From Janthinobacterium sp. PAMC25594 (lineage in GTDB: Bacteria > Pseudomonadota > Gammaproteobacteria > Burkholderiales > Burkholderiaceae_D): 64,000 bases of DNA. The notes under the pieces are model-generated. The model was not told where the DNA came from. It did not search any database and saw only the letters and a program-made list of their open reading frames with translations. Below are positions 17,254 through 27,389 of the stretch, piece after piece; within the stretch, counting starts at the first letter, position 1, and each line of letters starts with the position of its first letter. A program made the position numbers and the translations under genes. The stretch lies in assembly GCF_019443505.1 (NCBI RefSeq), contig NZ_CP080377.1, positions 2,046,001 through 2,110,000 on the forward strand, read 5' to 3'.

Positions 17254-17545
17254 TCAGGCCTGCTGTGGTTGAAGCGGCCCCAAGCTAAGGAACGTGAGCC
17301 AATAAGGATGGCTGGATCCGTACAGCAATTGTTTTGGACTTTTACCGACTCGTTCCGGAATCCAGCTACACAGGAAGCGCCGGTGGCTCAGGAAAAATTG
17401 TAGCAAGTCCAGATAATACGAGCCACCCAAGTGACGACGCAGGGTAAAGTAGTTGCGCAGCCTCGAATTGAGATTTTCGACCTGGGCACTGCTTCGCGGA
17501 GTGTGCGCCATGGCCTGTGCCACGGCGTCTAAGACGGCATGGAAT
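17254..17545 (-). pseudogene. Transposase C-terminal fragment
   Basis: About 95 residues, from SSAQVENLNSRLRNYF to GLGPLQPQQA, match the conserved end of a DDE transposase family common in proteobacteria (ISNCY-like, family inferred). No N-terminal or catalytic core is present upstream; the frame simply runs into unrelated sequence near 17600. It separates the bcm promoter region from a decayed enzyme gene. Confidence 0.65.
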
Positions 17546-17681
17546 TGATCGGCCCTTCCGGCGCGCAGGCGGTTCCAACCAAGAACCGGGTTCCTGTCGC
17601 GTGGCTGAGCCGATGACGAAATTTTCCGTATAATTCCGTGCGAATCCACGACTCATGCTTAGGTCAAGCAGCCCCGTGTCT

Positions 17682-18420
17682 CTATCGGCCAGACGGCATC
17701 GACCACGCCGGCGCCCAACCCGCCGCGCACGGCGGCATAATGCGTGTGAAGTTGACGGTCGGGTCGCAATGGCCGGGGATCAGCCAGACCATGTCGCCCA
17801 TTTCCGGCAACGGCGCCGCACCGATGGCGGTAAGGAGGCCATGCTCGTCACCGCCGTTGTGGTAGCACAGCGTGCCACCGACAATCGTGGGCAGACCGGT
17901 GTCGATCACATGTGCATTATGACCGGCATCGAGCACAGCATGGTCCAGGCTGCGGCTGATCACCTGGCATTTCACGAACAGCGCCTGCTCGAAAGCCGGT
18001 GCGGCGGCGTCCATTCGTTGGCGCCGTAGTCGCGATCTATGAACAGATCAGTGCCCGGCCGTATTTCGCCGTAAATGCCGATGACTATCGTGCCAGCAAG
18101 TGCTCGTACCACCGCCCGTCACCATGCCCACACTCAGTCCAGCCCGTTCCTCACTTGCCCGTGCCAGTGCCACCCGGCCAGCCGCTGCCGCCACGTTAGC
18201 CTGGCGTGTGCCAGTGCGCGAACATGCTGAGCTTGGCCCTGGTAGTCTTGTAGTCCGGCCAAACGCAGACCGTTGCGCACGACCTATCGCGCAAGTTCTC
18301 CGGCCTGGTCTGGCGGGACGACACAGCGGCCTTGGCCGATATCAACCTCAACATACACATCGATCGCCGCGCTCTACCCCCGCACGCTTGCCAAGCGGCA
18401 TAAATTGGCGCAACATATAA
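17682..18420 (-). pseudogene. Decayed PLP enzyme of the D-threonine aldolase / D-serine dehydratase-like family
   Basis: Minus-strand frames give EVDIGQGRC and LAGLQDYQGQAQH (about 18365-18240) and then VLDAGHNAHVIDTGLP, YHNGGDEHGLL and WLIPGHCDPTVN (17720-17960), the metal-binding C-terminal pattern of DSD1-type enzymes. The pieces lie in different frames with stops between, and the N-terminal PLP-lysine part is missing. A dead gene, unrelated to the bcm pathway as far as can be seen. Confidence 0.7.
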
Positions 18421-18532
18421 TGCCAAATACTAAATAATGATAAAAATTTAATTATCTTTAATTATCTCACACCGATGCCTTCGCAGAAGTCACTGGTCGG
18501 CGACACCCAACCTTGAATGAGTCAATCCGCCT

Positions 18533-19339
18533 ATGAGTTACCGCCTGGTTGCACAAGAAAATTTCACAGTAGAGCAAACTGTGTTCATGGAAAAACTAAA
18601 GGAATCCATCAATCTCATTTCTACTCAGTCAAATATCATCCTTGGCGCAAAAGATATTAATTCCAGGCATTTCACTTCAACCGATGCATATGCCAATCTC
18701 GTTGGTCTGCTCAATGGGAAGGATGTGGAGAATCGATTGGACCGGGATATGCCATGCAAAGGCACAGCCAGCTTTGCTGAAAGTTATATAAAGGAAGATG
18801 GAGATCTTCTTCAGTCAACCAACATTAACAATAAAATAATAACACTAAATATTCACGAATATGACGATGGGATGAAAGCGCTGGTATTTAACAAGAGCAT
18901 GATAAAACATCACCTATCGAGATCGATTTTGGGATTGATGTACGATGCCTACGAAATAGATATAAAGAATTTCTTTATTCTGATACCGAACTACGCCATG
19001 GAATTCGGCATGGAATGCAGTATTGCAAATACAGGTGATGAATTCAATATTGAAGGTTTGAAATTGACAGAATACGAACATGAAATATGTTTTTTGATAA
19101 TAATGAATTGGAACTTTAAACAAATAGCTTCTTTCATGGACAAATACAGGCCAAAGCAGAATGCAAGGACCGCCGATACTATCTACAAATGCAGAAATCG
19201 AATATGCGAAAAATTAAACATGTCCAATTTCAGCTCTTCCAATTTTAGAGATATTTTGATTGCCGCCGGCTTGCATAGAAAATTACCGAAATTATTTTTT
19301 AATCGACTAATTGTCAAGACAAATTTTTTAATCGACTAA
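18533..19339 (+). CDS. PAS-like / LuxR-type HTH regulator
   Basis: 268 residues. The C-terminal 70 residues read as a LuxR/GerE-type four-helix HTH (LTEYEHEICFLIIMNWNFKQIA ... KCRNRICEKLNM, here shown in part), with an N-terminal sensory region resembling a PAS fold. The gene is strikingly AT-rich compared with everything around it, implying transfer from a low-GC host. It is the only intact regulator within the island and lies about 1.7 kb from the bcm promoter, divergent to the operon; control of bcm is a guess. ATG at 18533 follows a poor ribosome site. Confidence 0.65.
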   Translation: MSYRLVAQENFTVEQTVFMEKLKESINLISTQSNIILGAKDINSRHFTSTDAYANLVGLLNGKDVENRLDRDMPCKGTASFAESYIKEDGDLLQSTNINNKIITLNIHEYDDGMKALVFNKSMIKHHLSRSILGLMYDAYEIDIKNFFILIPNYAMEFGMECSIANTGDEFNIEGLKLTEYEHEICFLIIMNWNFKQIASFMDKYRPKQNARTADTIYKCRNRICEKLNMSNFSSSNFRDILIAAGLHRKLPKLFFNRLIVKTNFLID

Positions 19340-19410
19340 TTATCAATACCCGCTTGGCTGTACACGTGCTTAACGAATAATTCAGGATTTTTTCCACTCT
19401 TTGAGTGCTT
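19339..19410 (-). pseudogene. IS481-type transposase 3' remnant
   Basis: On the minus strand this encodes LKEW, then PELFVKHVYSQAGIDN, matching the end of the IS481 transposases at 8010-8083 and 51370-51448. About 70 bp remain, in the orientation opposite to the left copy, so the bcm cluster and its regulator are bracketed by inverted IS481 pieces. Confidence 0.7.
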
Positions 19411-19632
19411 AGATCAGCTATCGCTCTTGTATCTACAGCGAATTCAATTAAAGCTAAGGTGATGCATCATTCTGATTTCGCCAATGAAGCTTATTTTCGG
19501 ATGGAGGGATTTCCGGCGTGGCCGCGTTACTCAGCATTCGTATTTAAGGCGGCACATGAACTTAAAGAATGCTTCGCTTGAGACAGTTGGAGGCATAAGC
19601 AAAAGTTTTGACATGGCAGGGTTACCAATAAA

Positions 19633-20378
19633 GTGATTGCCGACAAAGTTTTTATGCCGTTCCCTCAGCCGCAACGAGAGGCTATGTTTCTACAGAGGCG
19701 TCAGCGGTTCTTAGCTCAAATGCAGTTTTCTGACGGAACTGACGAGGTTGCCTATTTTGCCAATTCTGGGTCTATGGCCGGTTGCCTGTTCCCTGGGAGC
19801 GGAGCTCTACTATGGGAAAGTAACGATCTAAAACGTAAGCTTCGATATACCTTGCGGGCTATTGAGCTTAACGGGATTTGGATCGGCACAGACACTCATC
19901 TCTCCAATCGGATTATTGAAGAGGCACTAAAACAGCAATTGATTCCGGGGATGAGTTCGTATAACAATATTGCCCGCGAGCGACTCATAGAAAGCGGTTT
20001 TCGAGTGGGCTTCCTACTTGCTGGGGAGAATGGCGATTGCATTCTAGAAGTAAAAAGCTCCACAGCTGGGGAGAACGCGTTGAGCGCTATCCAGACTGCC
20101 TGGTTCCAAGAGGAATAAAGCAGCTGAAGGGCCTAACGGGACAAGTGTTGAAAGGCAATCGTGCAGTTCTTCTCTTCCTCATCCAAAGATCTGACGCATA
20201 CAGTTTTGTAGTAAGCAGTTCGTTTTATCCTGTTTACGCCGAAGCCTTTGAAGAGGCAATAATCGCAGGTGTCGAAATTATGGCGCTCAGCGTCTCATTC
20301 AGTCGCGCTGGCTTTGGCATTCCCAAACTTCTGCCATACGCCAACGATCTGATGAGTTCGGTCAACACCCACCGCTGA
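19633..20378 (+). pseudogene. SfsA-family protein, frameshifted
   Basis: The first part (19633-20118, GTG start) has the SfsA pattern: LQRRQRFLAQM, the ANSGSMAGCLFPG segment, KRKLRYT and the nuclease-like ILEVKSST. Near 20085 homology shifts to another frame (RYPDCLVPRGIKQLKGL to AVLLFLIQRSDA and GVEIMAL, ending 20378). One small indel accounts for it. SfsA is a DNA-binding/nuclease-fold protein of uncertain role. Probably inactive unless the shift is a sequencing error. Confidence 0.75.
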
Positions 20379-20776
20379 GGGTAACACTTAGGGAAAACGC
20401 TGATTGATCCAGTGACCGCAGAAAAAGCGCAGCAGACTTCAAATCGTGACTGACCAACCAGATTTGAACTTGCTAGACCTCGTCGATCTGTACCAATGAG
20501 TACAAAGTTTGAACATGCGTTTACTTGAAACCTGAGACCATGGTTTACTTGAAACCTGAGACCATGCAGGCCCTAGACGAGCTCCGAGCGGAAGATGAAG
20601 CATGACGTTTAACAGCGATACAGGCAGCAACGCATCCAAACCACAAAGAGTCCCTTACCACTTAGACATGTTCTTAGTTAAAACGCAGTCAACGTTCTAT
20701 TTGATAGTCAATTTGATAGTCGACCATTATTAAAATAAAAAAATATCAATAAAATCAAATAATTAAGACGAATAAT
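20379..20776. other. Non-coding island end with short direct repeats
   Basis: Contains a 24-bp unit repeated twice in tandem (20519-20542 and 20543-20566) and two TTTGATAGTC motifs near 20699-20722, just before the right att copy. AT-rich at the end. No gene is supportable. Confidence 0.5.
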
Positions 20777-20798
20777 TGGCGGAAGCGGTGAGATTCGA
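20777..20798 (-). other. att core, right copy (tRNA-Ser 3' end)
   Basis: Identical to 151-172, same orientation, again without the rest of a tRNA. With the left copy it would excise about 20.6 kb if recombined. Confidence 0.65.
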
Positions 20799-21020
20799 CG
20801 CCGAAAATTAATACCCTATTAAATCAAAGACTTAAGCGACTTTGAAAAAACGCTTTGTACCACTCATTTGTACCAAAATCTGTACCGACGATGTAAATCA
20901 TAACTGATGAACCAGGCTCGCTGCAAGTAGGTTGCACTGGGATTTCGAAATGATTGGATATAACGTATCAGACCGCCTAACTTAGTTCGTCATCGTAGGC
21001 GCAATGCCAAGTCCGGCTAA
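20777..21020. repeat. Direct repeat, right copy (island end)
   Basis: Matches 151-395, including the three TGTACC motifs, with scattered substitutions. That similar DNA follows both cores suggests two related elements integrated at the same kind of site. Confidence 0.75.
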
Positions 21021-21351
21021 GACAGCCGCGGCCGTTACCGAAGGGGATGGCGAAAGACTGCTTCCGTCCCAAAGCGAACTTGGCAGTTTAAGCAGATGGC
21101 TGTGTTACGACAACGTTTTTGATGGGAGTACAGTCAGCATAATTTACGTGGAAAACTCTCACCTCCTCCAAATTACGAGGATCGCCAGTGAGAATTGACG
21201 CTAGTTGTCCAGCAAGCGCTACGATGGCGTTGGAGTTGTGTACGACATCAGCAATGAGTTGTAATGGGTACCCCATTGTCATTCTCGACAGCGGATGTAA
21301 AGCGCCTTGTGCATAGCTGTTCAGTGCCTTCCAAGATGCGTTTTTTCGTTT

Positions 21352-21510
21352 GCGCGCCGAATTGCCCCACTCCGTTTCCCCCTCCCTCCATTGTCTGGCG
21401 AACGCCGCGACAAAGTCGTAAGACCCTTTAAATCCCAGTTCCAATAGGTCCTCGTGGAGCGGCTTCAGGCTACGCCGCTGCTTGCGTGATTTGGCCGCCT
21501 CTGTCTTGAG
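21352..21510 (-). pseudogene. IS21-type istA fragment
   Basis: Encodes KSRKQRRSLKPLHEDLLEL then GSYDFVAAFARQWREG, a conserved block of IstA transposases; similar pieces occur at about 32224 and 51579. Nothing else of the gene remains. Confidence 0.65.
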
Positions 21511-21616
21511 CTACCTGGTTCGGTGCCCCCCCTGCGCAAATGAAGGGATGGCCATCAACGCCACGCCACCTGTCCGTCGGCGCACAGGTGGCAATCCAGG
21601 CAGACATCAAAATATT

Positions 21617-22084
21617 TTATTTGTTACACACCTTTCCATGGTCGCCATGGAAGCCTTTGGTTTTAGCATCTGCTTCGGTCATGTATTCACCTTTCTTGGT
21701 CTTTCCATAATACTTATCACCTTCGCAATGATAAACCTTGCTTGAGGGGTTAACCCAAACCTTGCCGGCACCACCGCCTGCCATCGGGGCCACCTGAACG
21801 GGCGCTGCCTTTCCCGTAGTTCCCGACGCGGAAGCCGCGCCAGCTGCCATCGCTGGCGATGATGCTCCGGTCGCCATACCGCCATGCCCCCGGCAAGCGT
21901 GGGTAGTTTTGGCCACTGGCGCCGAGCCATCTTTACACAGGGCCATTGGAGCTGCTGCGGGCGTCGTCGGACTCCCCATCGTCGAGACCGATGGCTTAGG
22001 CGCAGTTGCGCTTGTCGCGGTTTGCGCAAATGCCTGCGATGCGAAGGCAGAGCCTATTGCGAGCATTACTAGAAATTTATTCAT
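21617..22084 (-). CDS. Secreted DUF3761-family protein
   Basis: 155 residues with a signal peptide ending FASQAFAQ. The middle has the CKDGS...CRGHGG pattern of DUF3761, and the C-terminus (KVWVNPSSKVYHC ... GDHGKVCNK) is a second short conserved module found in similar periplasmic proteins. An Ala/Pro/Thr/Gly linker joins them. Four Cys probably form disulphides. Function unknown. It is first after the island end and is convergent with nothing nearby. Confidence 0.75.
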   Translation of the reverse strand: MNKFLVMLAIGSAFASQAFAQTATSATAPKPSVSTMGSPTTPAAAPMALCKDGSAPVAKTTHACRGHGGMATGASSPAMAAGAASASGTTGKAAPVQVAPMAGGGAGKVWVNPSSKVYHCEGDKYYGKTKKGEYMTEADAKTKGFHGDHGKVCNK

Positions 22085-22382
22085 TTAGAGTCTCCGGTGT
22101 ACACGAAATATCGTGCCTATTACAGTAACGCGGCTAGACATTTACCGTTGACCTAGCCGCGAAATCATATGGCGAATACGTAGAAACATGAACGAGTTTA
22201 CTGTCACGGCACATGGCCCGTCTCCAGATCAAAAGCAGAGAATTGCGTAAGTTGGAGCCTACAGTGCCAGAATTAACGAACGCAGAGCTGGCACATCACA
22301 AAAAAGTAATCTGGCACTCCGGCTTTGGTAAGCACCGCCCCGGCAGAATCAGCCATTCCTCCATTCCAATGCAGAAGCGACC

Positions 22383-23564
22383 ATGAGAAAAACAACAAAA
22401 GGAAACCTGGCGCTGCTGGCAAGCCTGTTCGCCATCGGCGCGGTGCTGGGCGAGGCCTGGTCGACGGCCGGACAGAAGGCCCCGCCGGCGCCGAAAACGG
22501 CCCCGCTGGTCAGTATCACGATAAGCCGCACGATGGACGTGCCCATAGAATTGTCGGCGCAAGGCCATCTGGTGGCGCTGAACCTGATCGAGGTGCGCCC
22601 GCAAATGACGGGGATCATCCGCAGCGTCCACTTCAAGGAAGGCGAACAGGTGCGCGCCGGTCAATTGCTGTTCACGCTGGACGATAGCGATACGCTGGCC
22701 CTGCTGCGGCGCAGCGAAGCGCTCGCTGCCCAGATCAAGGCGCAACTGGCCGACGCCAGGCGCGACCTGCAGCGTTCAAGAGAACTGGTTGCATCCAGGT
22801 TTATCGCGCCGAGCGCGATCGATACCGCCACAAGCAAGGCCGACGCGCTGCAAGCCCAGCTCGACGCCGCCAGCGCCGAAGTCGACAGCGCTCGCGTAGC
22901 GCTGGCGCATACCCGCATCAGCTCGCCCATCTCCGCCAAGTCCGGCGCACTGGCCGTGCATCCTGGCAGCCTGGCGCAAACCAGCGCGGCTGCGCCGCTG
23001 GTCACGCTGGCCCAGTTCGATCCGATCGGGGTCGAGTTCAATCTGCCGGAAGCCAATCTACAGGCGATCCTGGCGGCGCGCGGCGCAGCCAACGGGCCGG
23101 TGTCGGTGTCGATCGATGGCTTGGCCGGCCAGCCTGTCGCCGGAAAACTCAGCTTCATCAACAATACCGTCAACACCAGTACGGGCACCATCGCGCTGAA
23201 GGCTGATTTCGCCAATCCGGCGCTGGCCTTGTGGCCGGGCGCGTTCGTGCGCGTGACCGTGCACGCTGGGCGCAATCCGGCTGCCGTGGTATTACCGCCG
23301 CAAGCGGTCATGGAAGGACCGGCCGGCCGCTTTGTATATCTGCTGGGTGCCGGTGACAAGGTTGTGGCCAGGCCGGTGACCTTGCTGCGTGTGCAAGATA
23401 CGCTGGCGGTGGTCGACGGGCTTGCGTCCGGGCAACGCGTGGTGCTCGAAGGCGGCCAGAACCTGAAGCAGGGCATGGCGGTGCGCATCGCCCCCGAGAC
23501 TCACGCCGCTGCGGCGGTGCCAGTTGCCGCTAACGCGGGCAGCAATGGAAAGGCAGCGCAATGA
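22383..23564 (+). CDS. RND efflux periplasmic adaptor (membrane fusion protein)
   Basis: 393 residues: N-terminal anchor/signal helix, biotinyl-lipoyl half motifs flanking a short coiled-coil hairpin (about 95-165), then beta-barrel and membrane-proximal domains (PAAVVLPPQAVMEGPAG). Links an inner-membrane RND pump to an outer-membrane channel. Its stop overlaps the start of the permease gene (ATGA). No outer-membrane TolC-type gene follows, so another channel is presumably shared. A 158-bp piece of this gene is duplicated at 46489-46647. Confidence 0.88.
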   Translation: MRKTTKGNLALLASLFAIGAVLGEAWSTAGQKAPPAPKTAPLVSITISRTMDVPIELSAQGHLVALNLIEVRPQMTGIIRSVHFKEGEQVRAGQLLFTLDDSDTLALLRRSEALAAQIKAQLADARRDLQRSRELVASRFIAPSAIDTATSKADALQAQLDAASAEVDSARVALAHTRISSPISAKSGALAVHPGSLAQTSAAAPLVTLAQFDPIGVEFNLPEANLQAILAARGAANGPVSVSIDGLAGQPVAGKLSFINNTVNTSTGTIALKADFANPALALWPGAFVRVTVHAGRNPAAVVLPPQAVMEGPAGRFVYLLGAGDKVVARPVTLLRVQDTLAVVDGLASGQRVVLEGGQNLKQGMAVRIAPETHAAAAVPVAANAGSNGKAAQ

Positions 23565-26500
23565 AGATGGTTGAATTCTGCCTGCGGCGTCCCATCGCGG
23601 TACTGCTGTTCTGGATCAGCGTGATCGCCGCCGGCCTGGCATGCTGGCTGCAACTGCCATTATCGGCGCTGCCCACCTACGACACGCCGACCATTCAGGT
23701 CGGCGCCAGCCTGTCCGGCGCCAGCCCGGAAACGATGTCGACATCGGTCGCCACGCCGCTGGAAAAACAGTTCACCGCGATTCCCGACTTACTGACGACC
23801 ACTTCCACCAGCATCCAGGGCGAATCGAAGATCACACTGGAGTTCGACCCGGGCCGCAACATCGACGCCGCGGCCGGCGACGTGCAGGCGGCGCTGTACC
23901 GCGCCACCCGCTCGCTGCCTGCCGAAATGACAACCCCGCCGTCCTACCGTAAGGTCAATCCATCCGATATGCCGGTGCTGCTGATCGGACTCAGTTCGCC
24001 GTCGCTCAAATTGACCGACCTGAATGGCTTTTCGGATAAGCTGATCGTTCCGGCGCTGTCGACGCTGAGCGGGGTGGCGCAGGTGAATATTTCCGGGCGC
24101 AAGCGTTACGCGGTGCGCATTGAGGTCGACCCGGACCGGCTGGCCGCGCTCGACCTGACGCTGGCCGAAGTCAGCATAGCCTTGAAGGCGGCCAATTCGA
24201 ACGCGCCGCTGGGGCAGTTCGACAGCCGACGCCAGATGATGACCTTGCAACTGCCGCCCGGCCTGATGAAGGCCGATGATTTCAGCAAGCTGGTGATCGC
24301 CTCGCGCAACGGACAGCAGGTGCGCCTGTCGGACTTTGCAACGGTGCTTGACAGCATAGAAAACACCCAGGACACCAGTTCGGTCAACGGCGCCAGCGCG
24401 ATCCTGCTGCAAGTGATGCGCCAACCGGGCGCCAACACGGTCGCCACTGTCGAAGCGATCCGCGCGATGCTGCCCAAGCTGGCTGCGCAGATGCCAGCGT
24501 CGGTTCAGATCCGCCTGCTGAACGACCGCTCGATCTCGATCCGCCAGGCGATCCACGACGTCAACCTGACCATGCTGCTGACCATCGCCCTGGTAGTGAT
24601 GGTGATCATGCTGTTCCTGCGCCACGCCGCCGCCACCGTGATTCCGTCGATCAGCCTACCGGTCTCGCTGCTCGGCACTTTCGCGCTGATGGCCGCCTGC
24701 GGCATGAGTCTGAATAATATTTCGCTAATGGGGCTGACGATCGCGGTCGGCCTGATGGTCGATGACGCCATTGTGGTGCTGGAAAATATCATGCGCTACA
24801 TTGAGGAAGGCCTGACACCGTACCAGGCGGCGCTGCGCGGCACGGCCGAAGTGGCGTTCACGGTGGTATCGATCTCGGTCTCGCTGGTCGCCGTGTTCAT
24901 TCCAATTTTCTTCATGCCGGGCACGCTCGGCCTGCTGTTCCATGAATTTGCCATCGTCGTCACGCTGGCTATCCTGGTGTCGGCCGCCGCCGCGCTGACC
25001 CTGATCCCGGTGCTCGTGCCCATGCTGGTCAAGCCGGACCGCCAGGCCGGCGCCGTCACGCCAGCCTGGAGCCGCTGGTTTGAAAGCGCTTTTGAATGGA
25101 CGCTACAACGCTATGCAAGCGCGCTGGACTGGGCAATCGGCCACCGGCCGCTGGTACTCGGCGCGGCGCTGGCCACGCTGGCCCTGACCGCCGCGCTGTA
25201 CGTAACTGCGCCGAAGGGATTTTTCCCGCAGGAAGACACCGGCCAGATTTCGGCCAACGTCGATACCCCGCAAGACATGTCTTATCTTGGCCGGTTGGCC
25301 GTGCTCAAGCAGCTCGAAGCGGTGCTGCTGCAAGACCCGTATGTCAGCGACGTGGCGTCCAAGGTCGATCACGACACCACTTCGTTCTACATCACGCTGA
25401 AGGCGGCCAGTGTGCGCCCGGCGATGCCCGCGGTGCTGGCTAAACTACGCGCCGAAACGGCCTTCCTACCGAATATCCAGGTGTTTTTCAGCCCAGTGCA
25501 AAGCCTGAAGGTCGGTGGGCGCAGTTCCAAGAGCACTTATCAATATACCTTGCAGTCGGTCAGCCCGGGCGACCTGGATATGTGGTCGGAAAAGCTGCTG
25601 GTCGAGCTGAAAAAGTCGCCGTTGTTCGTCGGCGTGAACTCCGACTCGCAGCGCAACGGCCTCGATGCGCGGCTGGCGGTCGACCGCGACCGTGCCGCGC
25701 TGCTCGGGATCGACATGGCCAGCATGCGCAACACCTTGTACGCCGCCTACGGCACGCGCCAGGTGTCGACCATCTACGCGCCGGAAGACAGCTACCAGGT
25801 GATCATGGAACTGGGCGATGAATTCCGCCGCGACGAAGCGGCGCTGGCCAAGATACAGGTGCGCGGCGACGGCGGCGCTCTGGTGCCGCTGGCCGCCTTC
25901 ACCAGCGTCGACCGCGGCAAAGGCACGATGGCGGTCAACCATCAGGGCCAGTTGCCAGCGGTGACCTTGTCGTTCGACTTGGCGCCGGGCGCCGCGCTGT
26001 CCGACGCCGACGCCGCGCTCAAAATCGCGCGGCAAAACATCGGCTTGCCGGACGCGATCTTTGGCGCCTGGGCTGGCCAGGCTGCGCTGTTCCAGCAGTC
26101 GCAAAGTGCTCAGCTGTGGCTGATCGGCACTGCGGTGGCGGTGATTTATGTCATCCTCGGCATGCTGTATGAAAGCTGGATCCATCCGGTGACAATACTG
26201 CTCGGCGTCCCGTCGGCGGCGGTCGGCGCGCTGCTGGCGCTGCGCCTGACGGGGCTGGAGCTGAGTTTCATCGCCATCATCGGCATCCTGCTGCTGGTCG
26301 GCATCGTCAAGAAAAACGCCATCATGATCATCGATTTTGCACTTGCGGCGCAGCGCGGCCAAGGTATGGCGCCACAAGAGGCTGTGCGCCGGGCATGTCT
26401 GCAGCGCTTCCGGCCCATCATGATGACCACACTTTGCGCTATCATGGGCGCGTTGCCGTTGGCCCTGGGCCTGGGCAGCGGCGCCGAATTGCGCCAACCG

Positions 26501-26635
26501 CTTGGCGTCGCCATCGTCGGCGGCTTGCTGCTGTCGCAACTGATGACATTGCTGATCACACCGGTGCTGTATTTGTTTTTCGACCGTCTCGGCGATCGCA
26601 CGCCGGCACTGCCATCTGCCGTTTCCCTGTCCTGA
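23561..26635 (+). CDS. RND multidrug efflux permease (HAE1 type)
   Basis: 1024 residues with two halves of 6 transmembrane helices each, large periplasmic loops (about 35-330 and 560-860) and the proton-relay Asp pair in TM4 ([13 protein letters not shown]). Sequence style is closer to MdtBC/MuxBC-like HAE1 pumps than to metal-ion pumps. Drug range cannot be predicted. Forms an operon with the adaptor before it and probably with the two-component genes after it. Confidence 0.9.
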   Translation: MKMVEFCLRRPIAVLLFWISVIAAGLACWLQLPLSALPTYDTPTIQVGASLSGASPETMSTSVATPLEKQFTAIPDLLTTTSTSIQGESKITLEFDPGRNIDAAAGDVQAALYRATRSLPAEMTTPPSYRKVNPSDMPVLLIGLSSPSLKLTDLNGFSDKLIVPALSTLSGVAQVNISGRKRYAVRIEVDPDRLAALDLTLAEVSIALKAANSNAPLGQFDSRRQMMTLQLPPGLMKADDFSKLVIASRNGQQVRLSDFATVLDSIENTQDTSSVNGASAILLQVMRQPGANTVATVEAIRAMLPKLAAQMPASVQIRLLNDRSISIRQAIHDVNLTMLLTIALVVMVIMLFLRHAAATVIPSISLPVSLLGTFALMAACGMSLNNISLMGLTIAVGLMVDDAIVVLENIMRYIEEGLTPYQAALRGTAEVAFTVVSISVSLVAVFIPIFFMPGTLGLLFHEFAIVVTLAILVSAAAALTLIPVLVPMLVKPDRQAGAVTPAWSRWFESAFEWTLQRYASALDWAIGHRPLVLGAALATLALTAALYVTAPKGFFPQEDTGQISANVDTPQDMSYLGRLAVLKQLEAVLLQDPYVSDVASKVDHDTTSFYITLKAASVRPAMPAVLAKLRAETAFLPNIQVFFSPVQSLKVGGRSSKSTYQYTLQSVSPGDLDMWSEKLLVELKKSPLFVGVNSDSQRNGLDARLAVDRDRAALLGIDMASMRNTLYAAYGTRQVSTIYAPEDSYQVIMELGDEFRRDEAALAKIQVRGDGGALVPLAAFTSVDRGKGTMAVNHQGQLPAVTLSFDLAPGAALSDADAALKIARQNIGLPDAIFGAWAGQAALFQQSQSAQLWLIGTAVAVIYVILGMLYESWIHPVTILLGVPSAAVGALLALRLTGLELSFIAIIGILLLVGIVKKNAIMIIDFALAAQRGQGMAPQEAVRRACLQRFRPIMMTTLCAIMGALPLALGLGSGAELRQPLGVAIVGGLLLSQLMTLLITPVLYLFFDRLGDRTPALPSAVSLS

Positions 26636-26690
26636 AGGTATGAGCCATGCATCCAACCCCAGCCCGCCACCAGACCAAGGCTGGCGCCCG

Positions 26691-27386
26691 ATGAGCAAGA
26701 TCTTGCTGGTGGAAGACCAACAGACCGCCGCCGCCTACCTGTCCAAGGGGCTGGGCGAGGCCGGCCTGCTGGTTGATGTTGCACGCAATGGCCCGGACGG
26801 ACTGCATCTGTTGCTGACCGAAAGTTATGAACTGGCGATCCTCGACGTGATGTTGCCGGGTCTGGACGGCTGGGCCATCCTCGAGCTGGCGCGCAAGGCC
26901 GGCAACCGCACGCCGGTGTTGTTCCTGACTGCGCGCGACGATATCGAGGACAGGGTGCGCGGCCTGGAGCTGGGCGCCGACGATTACCTGGTAAAACCGT
27001 TCGCCTTCAGCGAACTGCTGGCCCGGGTACGCGTGATCCTGCGCCGTCACGACGCCGCAGCTCCCCCCGCCGGCAGCGAACCGACCGCTTTCGTGCTGGC
27101 CGACCTGAAGCTCGACCTACTACGCCACCGCGCCACGCGTGGCGCCGACCGGATCGACCTGACGCCGAAGGAATTCGCCTTACTGAGCCTGCTGATACGG
27201 CGCGCCGGTGAAGTCCTGTCGCGCACCGTGCTGGCCGACAAGGTGTGGGACATGAATTTCGACTCCGACACCAACGTGGTCGAGGTTGCGGTGCGCCGCC
27301 TGCGCACCAAGCTCGATGACCCGTATCCGATCAAGTTGTTGCACACGGTGCGCGGAGCGGGTTATGTCCTTGAACTACGGAACTGA
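26691..27386 (+). CDS. OmpR-type response regulator (CusR/CopR-like)
   Basis: 231 residues from MSKILLVED; an upstream in-frame ATG at 26640 is less likely because it lies too close to AAGG. Receiver domain with phospho-acceptor Asp in [14 protein letters not shown] and conserved Lys in DDYLVKPF; C-terminal winged helix ([22 protein letters not shown] ... in part, GAGYVLE). It sits 55 bp after the RND permease and 3 bp before a sensor kinase, so it probably controls the pump. Confidence 0.88.
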   Translation: MSKILLVEDQQTAAAYLSKGLGEAGLLVDVARNGPDGLHLLLTESYELAILDVMLPGLDGWAILELARKAGNRTPVLFLTARDDIEDRVRGLELGADDYLVKPFAFSELLARVRVILRRHDAAAPPAGSEPTAFVLADLKLDLLRHRATRGADRIDLTPKEFALLSLLIRRAGEVLSRTVLADKVWDMNFDSDTNVVEVAVRRLRTKLDDPYPIKLLHTVRGAGYVLELRN

Positions 27387-27389
27387 TTT

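Larger units (their letters stand above)
151..20798. mobile_element. Putative tRNA-Ser genomic island carrying the bcm cluster
   Basis: The bounds are two direct copies of a tRNA-Ser-type 3' end (151-172 and 20777-20798), the usual attachment core of tyrosine-integrase islands. Everything between looks foreign: nested transposons, insertion-sequence debris, the eight-gene bicyclomycin-type cluster, an AT-rich regulator and broken genes. No integrase is visible, so the element is either decayed, mobilised in trans, or only part of a tandem array of islands; the similar 220-bp stretch after both cores favours a tandem or repeated integration. Boundaries are inferred from the repeats alone. Confidence 0.55.

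Noticed and set aside
25466..26698. 410-codon open frame antisense to the RND permease
   Set aside because: Shadow of the pump gene, low-complexity Gln/Arg-rich product.
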